Assembly: GCA_004376055.2 (NCBI GenBank)
Contig: CP049016.1
Span: 2,480,001 to 2,544,000 of the forward strand
Length of the DNA: 64,000 bases
Direction: 5' to 3'
Source: Nitrospirales bacterium LBB_01
GTDB taxonomy: Bacteria > Nitrospirota > Thermodesulfovibrionia > Thermodesulfovibrionales > Magnetobacteriaceae
This document shows, piece by piece, positions 27,388 to 35,664 of this stretch (the stretch's first letter is position 1; the number at the start of each line of letters is the position of its first letter). The position numbers and the translations under genes were made by a program. The notes beneath the pieces are model-generated. The model was not told where the DNA came from. It made no database searches and saw only the letters and a list, made by a program, of their open reading frames with translations.

Positions 27388-28200
27388 TCATTTTTTCTCT
27401 CTACCAAAAATCAACAATCCTGACAATCCAGCAGTCACCATAAATGAGGACAGGATTTGTCCCATGCTGATGAGACCAAAAAACAGCCCCAATTGAGAGT
27501 CGGGTTCTCTGAAGAATTCCACAGTAAATCTAAACACACCGTAAAGAAATATAAACATTGAGATAGTTAACCCGCGCTTTTTTATTCTGTCTTTTAATGA
27601 CCAAAGAATGACAAATGAAAGCACTCCTTCAAGGAGCAGCTCATAGAGTTGGGACGGATGCCGTGGCATTGGGCCGCCACCAGGGAACACCATAGCCCAC
27701 GGCACATCGGTTACACGGCCATAAAGCTCACCGTTTATAAAATTGCCAAGCCTGCCCAGCCCAAGCCCTATCGGTACTGTTATAGAAACAATGTCAGAGA
27801 TAACAATAAAATCCAGTTTCCTGGCTCTGCAAAATAAATATGTCCCCGTTAAACATCCTACGAAACCGCCATGAAATGACATCCCGCCCTGCCACAGAGC
27901 AAATACACTCAAAGGATTGTTGATGTACCATGAAAGATTGTAAAACAAAACATAACCAGCCCTTGCGCCTATAACCAGAGAAAGAATCAGATAAACATAG
28001 AGATTTTCTACATCCTCAGGTTTTATCGCTATCTTTCTTCGCTTCACCTCTTTCTGCACTATTAGGTAAGACAACACAAAGCCGATAAGATACATAAGGC
28101 CGTACCATCTCACTTGAAGCGGTCCGATTTTAAATAAATATGGCTTTATTTGCGGATACGTCAACATATATTCTAAAATAGTATCATAAACATGGAACAT
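27388..28200 (-). CDS. lgt: phosphatidylglycerol-prolipoprotein diacylglyceryl transferase
   Basis: Lgt transfers diacylglycerol from phosphatidylglycerol to the lipobox Cys of prolipoproteins in the inner membrane. 270 residues with about seven helices; signature IGLGLGRLGNFINGELYGR and the conserved VRWYGLMYLIGF, GARAGYVLFYN, ALWQGGMSFHGGF and PRHPSQLYE. The real start may be the Met 11 codons downstream (28167; MLTYPQIKPYL), closer to the family start. Convergent with the HicB-like gene. Confidence 0.94.
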   Translation of the reverse strand: MFHVYDTILEYMLTYPQIKPYLFKIGPLQVRWYGLMYLIGFVLSYLIVQKEVKRRKIAIKPEDVENLYVYLILSLVIGARAGYVLFYNLSWYINNPLSVFALWQGGMSFHGGFVGCLTGTYLFCRARKLDFIVISDIVSITVPIGLGLGRLGNFINGELYGRVTDVPWAMVFPGGGPMPRHPSQLYELLLEGVLSFVILWSLKDRIKKRGLTISMFIFLYGVFRFTVEFFREPDSQLGLFFGLISMGQILSSFMVTAGLSGLLIFGREKK

Positions 28201-28210
28201 ATGTGAATAG

Positions 28211-30109
28211 ATGCTGAAAAAGACGGGAGCTTTCTATGAGATAATTAGTTATAACGCAAGAGTGCACGCAGGGGTTATAGCAGCTCTGACGGTACTTGGG
28301 TTTATAGCGTATTCAAATATTTTCAGCGTTCCATTTTTTTTTGATGACGTCAACATAAACAAGTATACTGATTTTATAGCTTGGAATTCCCAGCGCTCTC
28401 TGGTTGTAAACACATTTGCTTTAAATTATAAACTCGGTGGTAATACTGTCACAGGGTACCATCTTGTCAACATTATCATACATATCATTAATGCGGTTTT
28501 AATTTATGGGCTGCTATGTCTTGTACAAAAAACTCCGTTTTTTGAAGGTAAAGTTAAGCACAGTTTGTTAGCCCCTTTTTTTGCTGCCATGCTCTTTGTT
28601 GCTCATCCGATAGCTATACAAGCAGTTACGCTTACAATCCAGCGTTTTACTCTGCTTTCAACCACTTTATACCTTCTGACCATATTGCTTTACACTATGT
28701 GGAGACTTAAGGATGGGCAGCGAACAGCTCTGGTTTATTATATTCTTTCACTGTGCGTTTATCTTTTGTCAATCAGAGCGAAGGAAACCGTTATCACGCT
28801 CCCTGCGGTACTGTTTATTTATGAATTTTGTTTTTTTAAGGGAGATAAATACAGGCGTATGAAGTTTATTCTGCCTTATGTTGCAATCGCATCTTTAATT
28901 GTTATAGATTATTTTAAATTCAGTCTTTTTGTTGAATCACCTACTGTCACAGTAGAGCAAAATGCCGACATGTTGCAGCAAAACGCTAATCTGCCTTCAT
29001 CTCAAAGTTTTGAAAACCATGCTCAGTTTCTCTTTACCCAGTTGCGGGTAATTGTAACCTACATACGGATGCTAATATTGCCTTATGGCCTCACGATAAT
29101 CCACAATTTTACTATTTCCAGAGTGTTTCTTGATTTAAAAGTTATATCATCACTGATAGTTATCGTATCCCTTGCCGGTGCCGCCTGCTATCTTTTTTAT
29201 AAATCACACTCCGAGAAAAAATTTCTTGAAATGGAACCCTGTACAATACGTCTTCTGTCTTTTGGCGTAGCGTGGTTTTTCATCACACTTTTGCCTCAGT
29301 CAAGCATAATCTCAACACAGAACTGGATTATCCTGGAGCATAGGGTTTACCTGCCGGCTATCGGTTTTATAGCCGTAATTTCAGCTATTGGCGCAGAGAT
29401 TGTAAACAGACGGTTTAATAAAATATATCTTATCGTATATTTGCCAGCTGCTCTTCTAATCACAACTCTGTGCGCTATTACATACACAAATAACTCAAAG
29501 TGGCAGACTGAAACCTCCGTGTGGGAGGACAATGCCCTAAAGGAACCGCTCCACCACTATGTTCATATACTTCTTGGCAATGTGTATCTCTCAAACAAGC
29601 GTTTTGACGATGCAGCCAAACAGTACAAAATAGCGTTGAAGTTAAAACCTGATGACCCAATTAACCATAATAATATCGGCAATATCTACCTTAGAAATGG
29701 GGATGTCAACGCTGCTTTTAGTGAATTTTCAGAGGCAATAAGGCTTAAACCTGACTATGCTGAGGCTCACAACAATCTTGGCAATGTTTATATTGCTAAA
29801 AAAGACCTTGAAAAAGCATTTGCGGAATATAAAGAAGCTGTAAACATTAGGAAAGATTATGTAGAGGCACTGAACAATATGGGCAGCGTTTATTTTAAGC
29901 AAGGGAAACCTGACGAAGCTTTTAAGTACTACGAAAGGGCATTACAAATAAATCCAAACTCACCTGAAACACATAGTAATCTGGCCGCATATTACATCCA
30001 CAAAGGTGTACTTAATAAGGCGTATGAACACTACAGCGCAACTCTTATACTTGACCCCTATAATTCAACCGCAAAGGCCTACGTTGACCTTTTAAAGGAA
30101 TATAGGTGA
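28211..30109 (+). CDS. TMTC-like membrane protein with C-terminal TPRs (tandem copy 1)
   Basis: 632 residues: about ten membrane helices in the first 440 residues, then five or six tetratricopeptide repeats (about 455-632; LKPDDPINHNNIGNIYLRNG and similar). The acidic loop after helix one (PFFFDDVNINKY) resembles the GT-C catalytic loop of protein O-mannosyltransferases and TMTC proteins, and LSIRAKETVITLPAVLFIYE is typical of this bacterial family. It probably transfers a lipid-linked sugar to a protein or glycan on the periplasmic side; not shown. It starts 10 bases from divergent lgt and is followed by a paralogue. Confidence 0.75.
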   Translation: MLKKTGAFYEIISYNARVHAGVIAALTVLGFIAYSNIFSVPFFFDDVNINKYTDFIAWNSQRSLVVNTFALNYKLGGNTVTGYHLVNIIIHIINAVLIYGLLCLVQKTPFFEGKVKHSLLAPFFAAMLFVAHPIAIQAVTLTIQRFTLLSTTLYLLTILLYTMWRLKDGQRTALVYYILSLCVYLLSIRAKETVITLPAVLFIYEFCFFKGDKYRRMKFILPYVAIASLIVIDYFKFSLFVESPTVTVEQNADMLQQNANLPSSQSFENHAQFLFTQLRVIVTYIRMLILPYGLTIIHNFTISRVFLDLKVISSLIVIVSLAGAACYLFYKSHSEKKFLEMEPCTIRLLSFGVAWFFITLLPQSSIISTQNWIILEHRVYLPAIGFIAVISAIGAEIVNRRFNKIYLIVYLPAALLITTLCAITYTNNSKWQTETSVWEDNALKEPLHHYVHILLGNVYLSNKRFDDAAKQYKIALKLKPDDPINHNNIGNIYLRNGDVNAAFSEFSEAIRLKPDYAEAHNNLGNVYIAKKDLEKAFAEYKEAVNIRKDYVEALNNMGSVYFKQGKPDEAFKYYERALQINPNSPETHSNLAAYYIHKGVLNKAYEHYSATLILDPYNSTAKAYVDLLKEYR

Positions 30110-30185
30110 AGGGGGCTATTAACAATTTCAGCTTGTTTAAGTTACTATTGTATTGTGTATTTAATTTTTCAGGGAGTTTTGTGAT

Positions 30186-32477
30186 TTGATATCAAGTTTT
30201 TCAACTACACGGCGGCTGCAGATTTTTTTAATTGTAATCGTCTGCGTCCTGGCGTATTCAAACTCAATAAATTGTCCTTTTACGTTTGATGATGCTGCTC
30301 TTGAACAGTATAAAACATTTAGGATAGATGAACAGAGTTTAATAAATAGCCTCATAAGTGTTCTGTGGTCCCAACGATACCTGCCTGTGGCATCATTTGC
30401 ACTAAATTATAAATTGCATGGGTTTAAACCGCTGGGCTACCACATTGTAAATCTGTTGATACATGTCCTGACTGCTCTTTTTCTTTACTGGTTTGTCTTG
30501 TTTACTTTAAAAAGTCCTAAACTTAAGGACATTTTCAATGAAAACACAGAGCCGCTGGCAGCATTTTTCACAGCTGCTTTATTTGCAGTGCATCCTATGT
30601 CGGTAATGTCGGTTACATTTGTAATTCAAAGATTTACCTCGCTTGCCGCTATGTTTTATATGCTTACGATGGTTTTATATGCTAAGAGCCGGATTGAGTC
30701 CGACAAGGGGGGCAAAGCCACCCGTTATTATATTTTCTCTGTGTGCGCAGCATTGATTTCTACACGCACGAAGGAGATTGTCGTAACGCTTCCTGTCATT
30801 ATATTTTTCTATGAGTATATGTTCTTTAAAGACAGCTTTAAAAAGAAACTTATCCGCTCCTTACCATTTTTTATAATCATTCCAATTGTTTTAAATACTT
30901 CGTTTAAGCAGGGATTATTAAATACGGTTGGTTTTATGAATGCCTGGAGGGTTGCAAGTGTTACGAAAAGCGTGGAGAAGCCCCAGAAGGGGAGGCGGGT
31001 TACATTAAGACAGAACAAGGAGGCTGTGGAGGCTCTTAAGGAGGGCCCTGCTGAGGCAATGAAAGTACGCACATGGAAAGAACATGCGCTCACTCAATTA
31101 AGGGTTACGTGCTCTTATATGCGAATGCTTGTGCTGCCGTATAAACTTGCGCCTATATACTTTTATCCGGCATCCCGTACGTTTTGGGAGCCTGCAGTTT
31201 TAACCTCCCTTTCATTTCTAATTTTTATCGTTTTTGCGTCGGTATTTTTGTTTTTCAGATACAAACAGAGTGATACCGCTATGTGTGCTGTTTCTTTGTT
31301 AGTTCCATTTGGGATGTTTTGGTTTTTGCTTAACATCTTGCCGCAGTCAGCTGTAAGACCTGCCGATAACTGGGAGATTTTTGATTATAGAACATATTTG
31401 CCCTCAACTGGGTTTATATTTGCCTGCGTAACGATGGTCTTTTATGTATTTGGGGAGAAACGAAAAAAACACGCCGCTATTTTGTTAACCTTTGTCCTCA
31501 TAACCTTTGCCATATTAACTTATAAGAGAAACAGTTACTGGGTTACAGAGGAATCGTTGTGGCAAGAAAATATAAAGAACTATCCGCTTAATCCTATCCC
31601 TCATATAAACCTTGCCAATGCGTATCTGAGCATGGAAAACTACGATAAGGCTTTGAAGGAGTTCAGGGTTGCCTTAGAGATGGATCCGTTTAAGGTTGAG
31701 GTTTATAATAATATCGGCAGCATATACATTAAACTTGGGGACAAGGATAAAGCCGAAGAGGAATTCAGAAAGGCTCTCAGAGTGAATCCTACTTTTGCCG
31801 TGGCTCATCACAACCTTGGCAACCTGTATTTGGATAAAGGCCTTGACGACAAGGCGCTGCTTGAGTACTCACTGGAGGCATCTTTTGATCTGCACCCTGC
31901 TGATGCTTATATGGGTATGGCTGGGATATATTTAAAAAAAGGGCAGCTTAACGAGGCGTTAGAAAATTATAAGGTTGTCATAAATAATCGTAATGATTTT
32001 CCTGAGGCACATTTCTCTCTGGGCATTGTTTACGACAGACTTGGAAACGTTGATGAGGCGTTAAAAGAATTCCAAATAGCTCTAAAACAGCGGCCTGGTT
32101 ATATTAGCGCACATATGAATATTGGAAATATATATCTGAGGCAAGGATTTTTTGGAGACGCCATGAGACAATTTCAAAAGGTTCTATCGCTTAAACCTGA
32201 TAATGCAGAGGCACACGCAGGGTTAGCTAATGTGTATGCCGATGCCGGACAGCTTGAGAGCGCTATAAATGAGTATTTAAAAGCCATAGAACTTAGCCCT
32301 GATGTTTCAGAGTTCCACAATAACCTTGGTACCGTGTATCAGACTAAAGGGTTGTTTAAGCAGGCGGCTCTTGAGTACAGAAGGGCGCTGTCTATTGAGC
32401 CTAAAAATGTGAATGCCGGAGAAAACCTTAAGTCGCTCCCCGAAAGTTTCAGAAATAATACTGCTGAGACTAGATGA
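30186..32477 (+). CDS. TMTC-like membrane protein with C-terminal TPRs (tandem copy 2)
   Basis: 763-residue paralogue of the preceding protein with the same plan: helix one, CPFTFDDAALEQYKTF acidic loop, HPMSVMSVTFVIQRFTSLAAMFYMLTM, STRTKEIVVTLPVIIFFYEY, then eight or so TPRs (about 475-750). It carries a basic insertion between helices (about 265-300). Start is TTG at 30186 after AGGGAG; no ATG is better placed. A tandem duplication with divergence is likely, perhaps with different acceptors. Same reservations about function. Confidence 0.75.
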   Translation: MISSFSTTRRLQIFLIVIVCVLAYSNSINCPFTFDDAALEQYKTFRIDEQSLINSLISVLWSQRYLPVASFALNYKLHGFKPLGYHIVNLLIHVLTALFLYWFVLFTLKSPKLKDIFNENTEPLAAFFTAALFAVHPMSVMSVTFVIQRFTSLAAMFYMLTMVLYAKSRIESDKGGKATRYYIFSVCAALISTRTKEIVVTLPVIIFFYEYMFFKDSFKKKLIRSLPFFIIIPIVLNTSFKQGLLNTVGFMNAWRVASVTKSVEKPQKGRRVTLRQNKEAVEALKEGPAEAMKVRTWKEHALTQLRVTCSYMRMLVLPYKLAPIYFYPASRTFWEPAVLTSLSFLIFIVFASVFLFFRYKQSDTAMCAVSLLVPFGMFWFLLNILPQSAVRPADNWEIFDYRTYLPSTGFIFACVTMVFYVFGEKRKKHAAILLTFVLITFAILTYKRNSYWVTEESLWQENIKNYPLNPIPHINLANAYLSMENYDKALKEFRVALEMDPFKVEVYNNIGSIYIKLGDKDKAEEEFRKALRVNPTFAVAHHNLGNLYLDKGLDDKALLEYSLEASFDLHPADAYMGMAGIYLKKGQLNEALENYKVVINNRNDFPEAHFSLGIVYDRLGNVDEALKEFQIALKQRPGYISAHMNIGNIYLRQGFFGDAMRQFQKVLSLKPDNAEAHAGLANVYADAGQLESAINEYLKAIELSPDVSEFHNNLGTVYQTKGLFKQAALEYRRALSIEPKNVNAGENLKSLPESFRNNTAETR

Positions 32478-32500
32478 GCTACTAATAGTGTTAAAAAGAT

Positions 32501-33754
32501 ATGTTAAAAAATAAAAACATTATACGAGCTGTAATTGTACTTGCAATGTTTTTCTCAGTTTTAGTTACAAATCGGTATGTTGACTTTGAAAATGCTATAA
32601 TGAACGGATTTTCAGATGTGTCCTATTACACAAACATCGCAAAAGCATTTCCGCACTTAACAAAATCTTTTACCACATATCACCATGCTCAGAGATTTTT
32701 TTTCCCTTACATAATTGGCATGATAAGCCATATAACCGGAATTTCGTTATATGCCTCTTTTATGATTTTTGCAGTTACATTCCTTTTGGCAACCCTCTGT
32801 GTGATGGACAGGATTCTTTATAGCGTTAATGGAGCAGTTTATGCGCTCTGCATGGCCTTGATAATATTTAATCCATATATTTTTAGATTATACCTGTTCT
32901 GTCCGGGGATGATTACCGATCTCATGTTCCTATTTGGCACATCAGTCATCATACTGGGTTTAGTAAAGGACAGTACCTATATTCTGTTAACCGGCTCGGT
33001 TGTTGCTATACTGGCCAGACAAACTGCAGTTATGTTTATGCCCGGGTTTTTTATATGGTTAGCTGTCTCTGAGAATTTTGGAACTGAAAAATTCAAAAAA
33101 AAGTTATTTCGCTTTACGTTGGTTTCAGTTGCTATCGTTTTGTTATATAAAATTACCGGCTATGTTGCGTCTATTTTTGGAGGCGACAATATGAACCTGC
33201 AGCATCTTTGTAGCTTAATTCCTTACATTAAGGCTTCAATCCATAATCTAAAAAGAATAGATATCATCTATTTTTTTGTTAATCTCATAGTAAGGGATAC
33301 TTTTTCGTTGACTCTTTCTGTTGCCGTTTTAATACCTATAGTTATATTTTGCAGGAGAAATGTGAAATTACCTAAAGAGTCTTGGCTAATGATCCTGTTT
33401 GCCATGCTGATAATGTTTCAACCGGTTATGAACGGATTCCCAAACGACGCTACCCGTCTGGTCAGCTATGCCGTAATCCCGCTTATTACAGCTGCCGCTA
33501 TTGTTTCAGGTAGTGTGCCGCCGCTTAAGTTAATGACAAATACACTTATATTATTTTTGTGCCTCCTTTGTTATATTGGGTCATTTCACCACCACTACAG
33601 CCGTGTGCATCTTGTGTTTCCATCGTTTTCCAACTCTCAATTCGCACTGTTACACTATGTAGTTGTTGCAGTTGTTTTTACTGTTTTGTGGAGGGAGTTT
33701 TTTAAAGGTAACTCTCAGCCCTCTATTTCTGAGTCAACTCCTTCATTGCACTGA
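32501..33754 (+). CDS. polytopic membrane protein, possible GT-C glycosyltransferase
   Basis: 417 residues with about ten membrane helices and a first periplasmic loop containing NGFSDVSYYTNIAKAF, a position where GT-C enzymes keep an Asp. No clear family; a role in surface glycan assembly is suggested only by its neighbours. It follows the second TMTC-like gene by 23 bases, and its last 32 bases overlap the 3' end of the convergent GT4 gene. Confidence 0.65.
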   Translation: MLKNKNIIRAVIVLAMFFSVLVTNRYVDFENAIMNGFSDVSYYTNIAKAFPHLTKSFTTYHHAQRFFFPYIIGMISHITGISLYASFMIFAVTFLLATLCVMDRILYSVNGAVYALCMALIIFNPYIFRLYLFCPGMITDLMFLFGTSVIILGLVKDSTYILLTGSVVAILARQTAVMFMPGFFIWLAVSENFGTEKFKKKLFRFTLVSVAIVLLYKITGYVASIFGGDNMNLQHLCSLIPYIKASIHNLKRIDIIYFFVNLIVRDTFSLTLSVAVLIPIVIFCRRNVKLPKESWLMILFAMLIMFQPVMNGFPNDATRLVSYAVIPLITAAAIVSGSVPPLKLMTNTLILFLCLLCYIGSFHHHYSRVHLVFPSFSNSQFALLHYVVVAVVFTVLWREFFKGNSQPSISESTPSLH

Positions 33755-34955
33755 TGATAGAGCCGGCTCTTTTGTCCCAAGTGTGGAAAGTTTCTGCATA
33801 GTTTAAAATTTCCGCTTTCATCAAATCCAGTGAATCCCTCATTTTGTAAAAATGCTCAATAGCATCAGCCATATCTTTTGCCGTTGGCGGATGCGGCACA
33901 ACTTTGCCCCAGCGGTGTTTACCAACCTCGTTTATGTAAAGGATGTCGTTTGCTATTATAGGCGTCGCTGAGGCCATAGCCTCATAGTATTTGATGGGGG
34001 TGTATTCGTAGGTGTCTATTAGTTTAATCACCGGCACAAGGTCAGAGGCTATCAGATAATCATAAGCCTGTTTAAATGGCATGGCAGGATGGAACACCAC
34101 TGTGTCTGTTAGTCCAAGGTTTTTAACTGTATCCTGCACAAGTTTCAAATCGGCTCCGTAACCAATCATAATCAATCTAATATCTTCATAGTGTTTAAGC
34201 GATGCGATGGCCTCAAGCAGCGTTCCGAGTCCGTCCCACCACGTTATTGTGCCGATGTAGCAAATGTAAAAATATTTGGCAGGTAAATTAAGTTTTTCCC
34301 TAAGCGCCTTTTTATTGACGCCTCGTGTGTAGTTGATATTTGCAATGTCGGTAGCATTGTGGGCAACAATCACGTTAGCATTGGGTGCAAGACTGTGTAT
34401 ATATCTTCTAAGCCCTTCAGTCATAGTCACTATAAGGCCGGCCTTTTTGAACGAGTATGTCTCCAGTTTTTGAATGGTTTTAATCGTTAAATTGCTTGTC
34501 CTTATAAATTTTCCAGCAGAGTAACTTTGTTTAAGGTTTTTTTCAAAAAGTAAGACGTCTGTGGTTATGTCGTTATATTCAAGGATGGTTTTAATGCCGT
34601 GCTTTTTTAAAAAAGTGAGTATCACTGGGGTGGTATAGAGAGAGTATCTGGTGTAAACGTAAAAATCGCTGTTATCTCGCATAATGTTTTTCAGAGTCTT
34701 AATGATTCTATAAGAGTATCTAAGACATGCCGCCATGCGGCCTGCCATAGAGGAGCTTTTTTTTACAGACAGAATGTACATCTCATCGGCATTTATGCCG
34801 CCATCGTTAATCTCATCATGGTATTTGCCGCCTATGAAGGTAATTTTAAATCTGCCGGAGTTGTGGAAGGCGTTGACAATCCCGCGCATGTGCGTGCCTA
34901 TAGCGCCTCGCTCAAATGCGTTTTCAGCGCCTATATAAACTAACCGTTCAAACAC
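33723..34955 (-). CDS. family 4 glycosyltransferase
   Basis: 410-residue GT-B glycosyltransferase of the GT4/RfaG type: N-terminal acceptor domain, then YICYIGTITWWDGLGTLLEA, IRLIMIGYGADLKLVQD, and the E-x7-E-like donor site in PIKYYEAMASATPIIAND. It would transfer a nucleotide-activated sugar in the cytoplasm. Convergent with the preceding membrane gene and overlapping it by 32 bases; divergent from the gene at 35073. Confidence 0.85.
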   Translation of the reverse strand: MFERLVYIGAENAFERGAIGTHMRGIVNAFHNSGRFKITFIGGKYHDEINDGGINADEMYILSVKKSSSMAGRMAACLRYSYRIIKTLKNIMRDNSDFYVYTRYSLYTTPVILTFLKKHGIKTILEYNDITTDVLLFEKNLKQSYSAGKFIRTSNLTIKTIQKLETYSFKKAGLIVTMTEGLRRYIHSLAPNANVIVAHNATDIANINYTRGVNKKALREKLNLPAKYFYICYIGTITWWDGLGTLLEAIASLKHYEDIRLIMIGYGADLKLVQDTVKNLGLTDTVVFHPAMPFKQAYDYLIASDLVPVIKLIDTYEYTPIKYYEAMASATPIIANDILYINEVGKHRWGKVVPHPPTAKDMADAIEHFYKMRDSLDLMKAEILNYAETFHTWDKRAGSIISAMKELTQK

Positions 34956-35000
34956 TAAGGTTGATTTTACCCCTTTAATACTAAGCTGTCAACAGAATTA

Positions 35001-35029
35001 TTGTAAATTTTTAGGACTTTTGTTATACT
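35001..35029 (+). promoter_or_regulatory. sigma-70-type promoter of the DUF4412-like gene
   Basis: TTGTAA at 35001-35006, 17-base spacer and TATACT at 35024-35029, about 43 bases before the GTG start at 35073, with AAAGGAGGG in the leader. Confidence 0.6.
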
Positions 35030-35072
35030 GCCTCCAGTTGTTAATAACAAACGTAAAAAAGGAGGGTGTTTT

Positions 35073-35657
35073 GTGTTAAAGAGAGTTTTAGTGAGTTTGA
35101 TGTTTATATTGTCGTTTGCGGCTGTTTCCTATGCTATGGATTTCTCGGCTGATGTGATTTTCACAGGTAAAGGTGAAAAGACTGAGAGCAAGATGTTTTT
35201 TACCAAAGACAAGGTTAGAATGGACATGTCAACTCCTGAAAAAATGTCCTCAATAAGCAGAATGGACAAGAAAGTCAGTTGGATAATTTTTCATGACAAA
35301 AAAATATATATGGAATCTCCTATGCAAGATGCCGCTCAAAACCCTATGACCGGCGGAAAAGCAAGAAAACCTATGGTTGATGAGAAAATGGATGGTGAAA
35401 TGAGCAGAAAAGAAGTCGGGACGGAAACCATAGATGGGCATTCCTGCACCAAGTATCTGATAACCTCTAAGTCCGGCAAAAAACAAGAGGAGATATATCA
35501 ATGGATGGCCAAAGATATTATGTTTCCAGTTAAAACAGCAGCAGTGGATGGCTCATGGACCCAGGAGTACAAAAATATCAAAACTGGCTCCCCTTCAGCA
35601 GATACTTTTGAGGTTCCCTCTGGTTACACCAAAATGCAAATGCCTAATGTGAGATAA
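35073..35657 (+). CDS. exported DUF4412-like protein
   Basis: 194 residues with a signal peptide (LKRVLVSLMFILSFAAVSYA, cleavage probably after AYA-like SYA) and a mature beta-rich domain. Pairs such as SADVIFTGKGEKTESKMFF, VSWIIFHDKKIYME and IDGHSCTKYLITSKSGKKQE resemble DUF4412/outer-membrane lipoprotein carrier-like folds that bind lipids; no function is established. GTG start with a strong AAAGGAGGG. It has its own promoter and faces the transketolase gene. Confidence 0.7.
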   Translation: MLKRVLVSLMFILSFAAVSYAMDFSADVIFTGKGEKTESKMFFTKDKVRMDMSTPEKMSSISRMDKKVSWIIFHDKKIYMESPMQDAAQNPMTGGKARKPMVDEKMDGEMSRKEVGTETIDGHSCTKYLITSKSGKKQEEIYQWMAKDIMFPVKTAAVDGSWTQEYKNIKTGSPSADTFEVPSGYTKMQMPNVR

Positions 35658-35664
35658 TCTGATA

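Noticed and set aside
28211-32477. Tandem TPR genes as an assembly duplication
   Set aside because: The two proteins differ along their whole length and in repeat number, so they are true paralogues.
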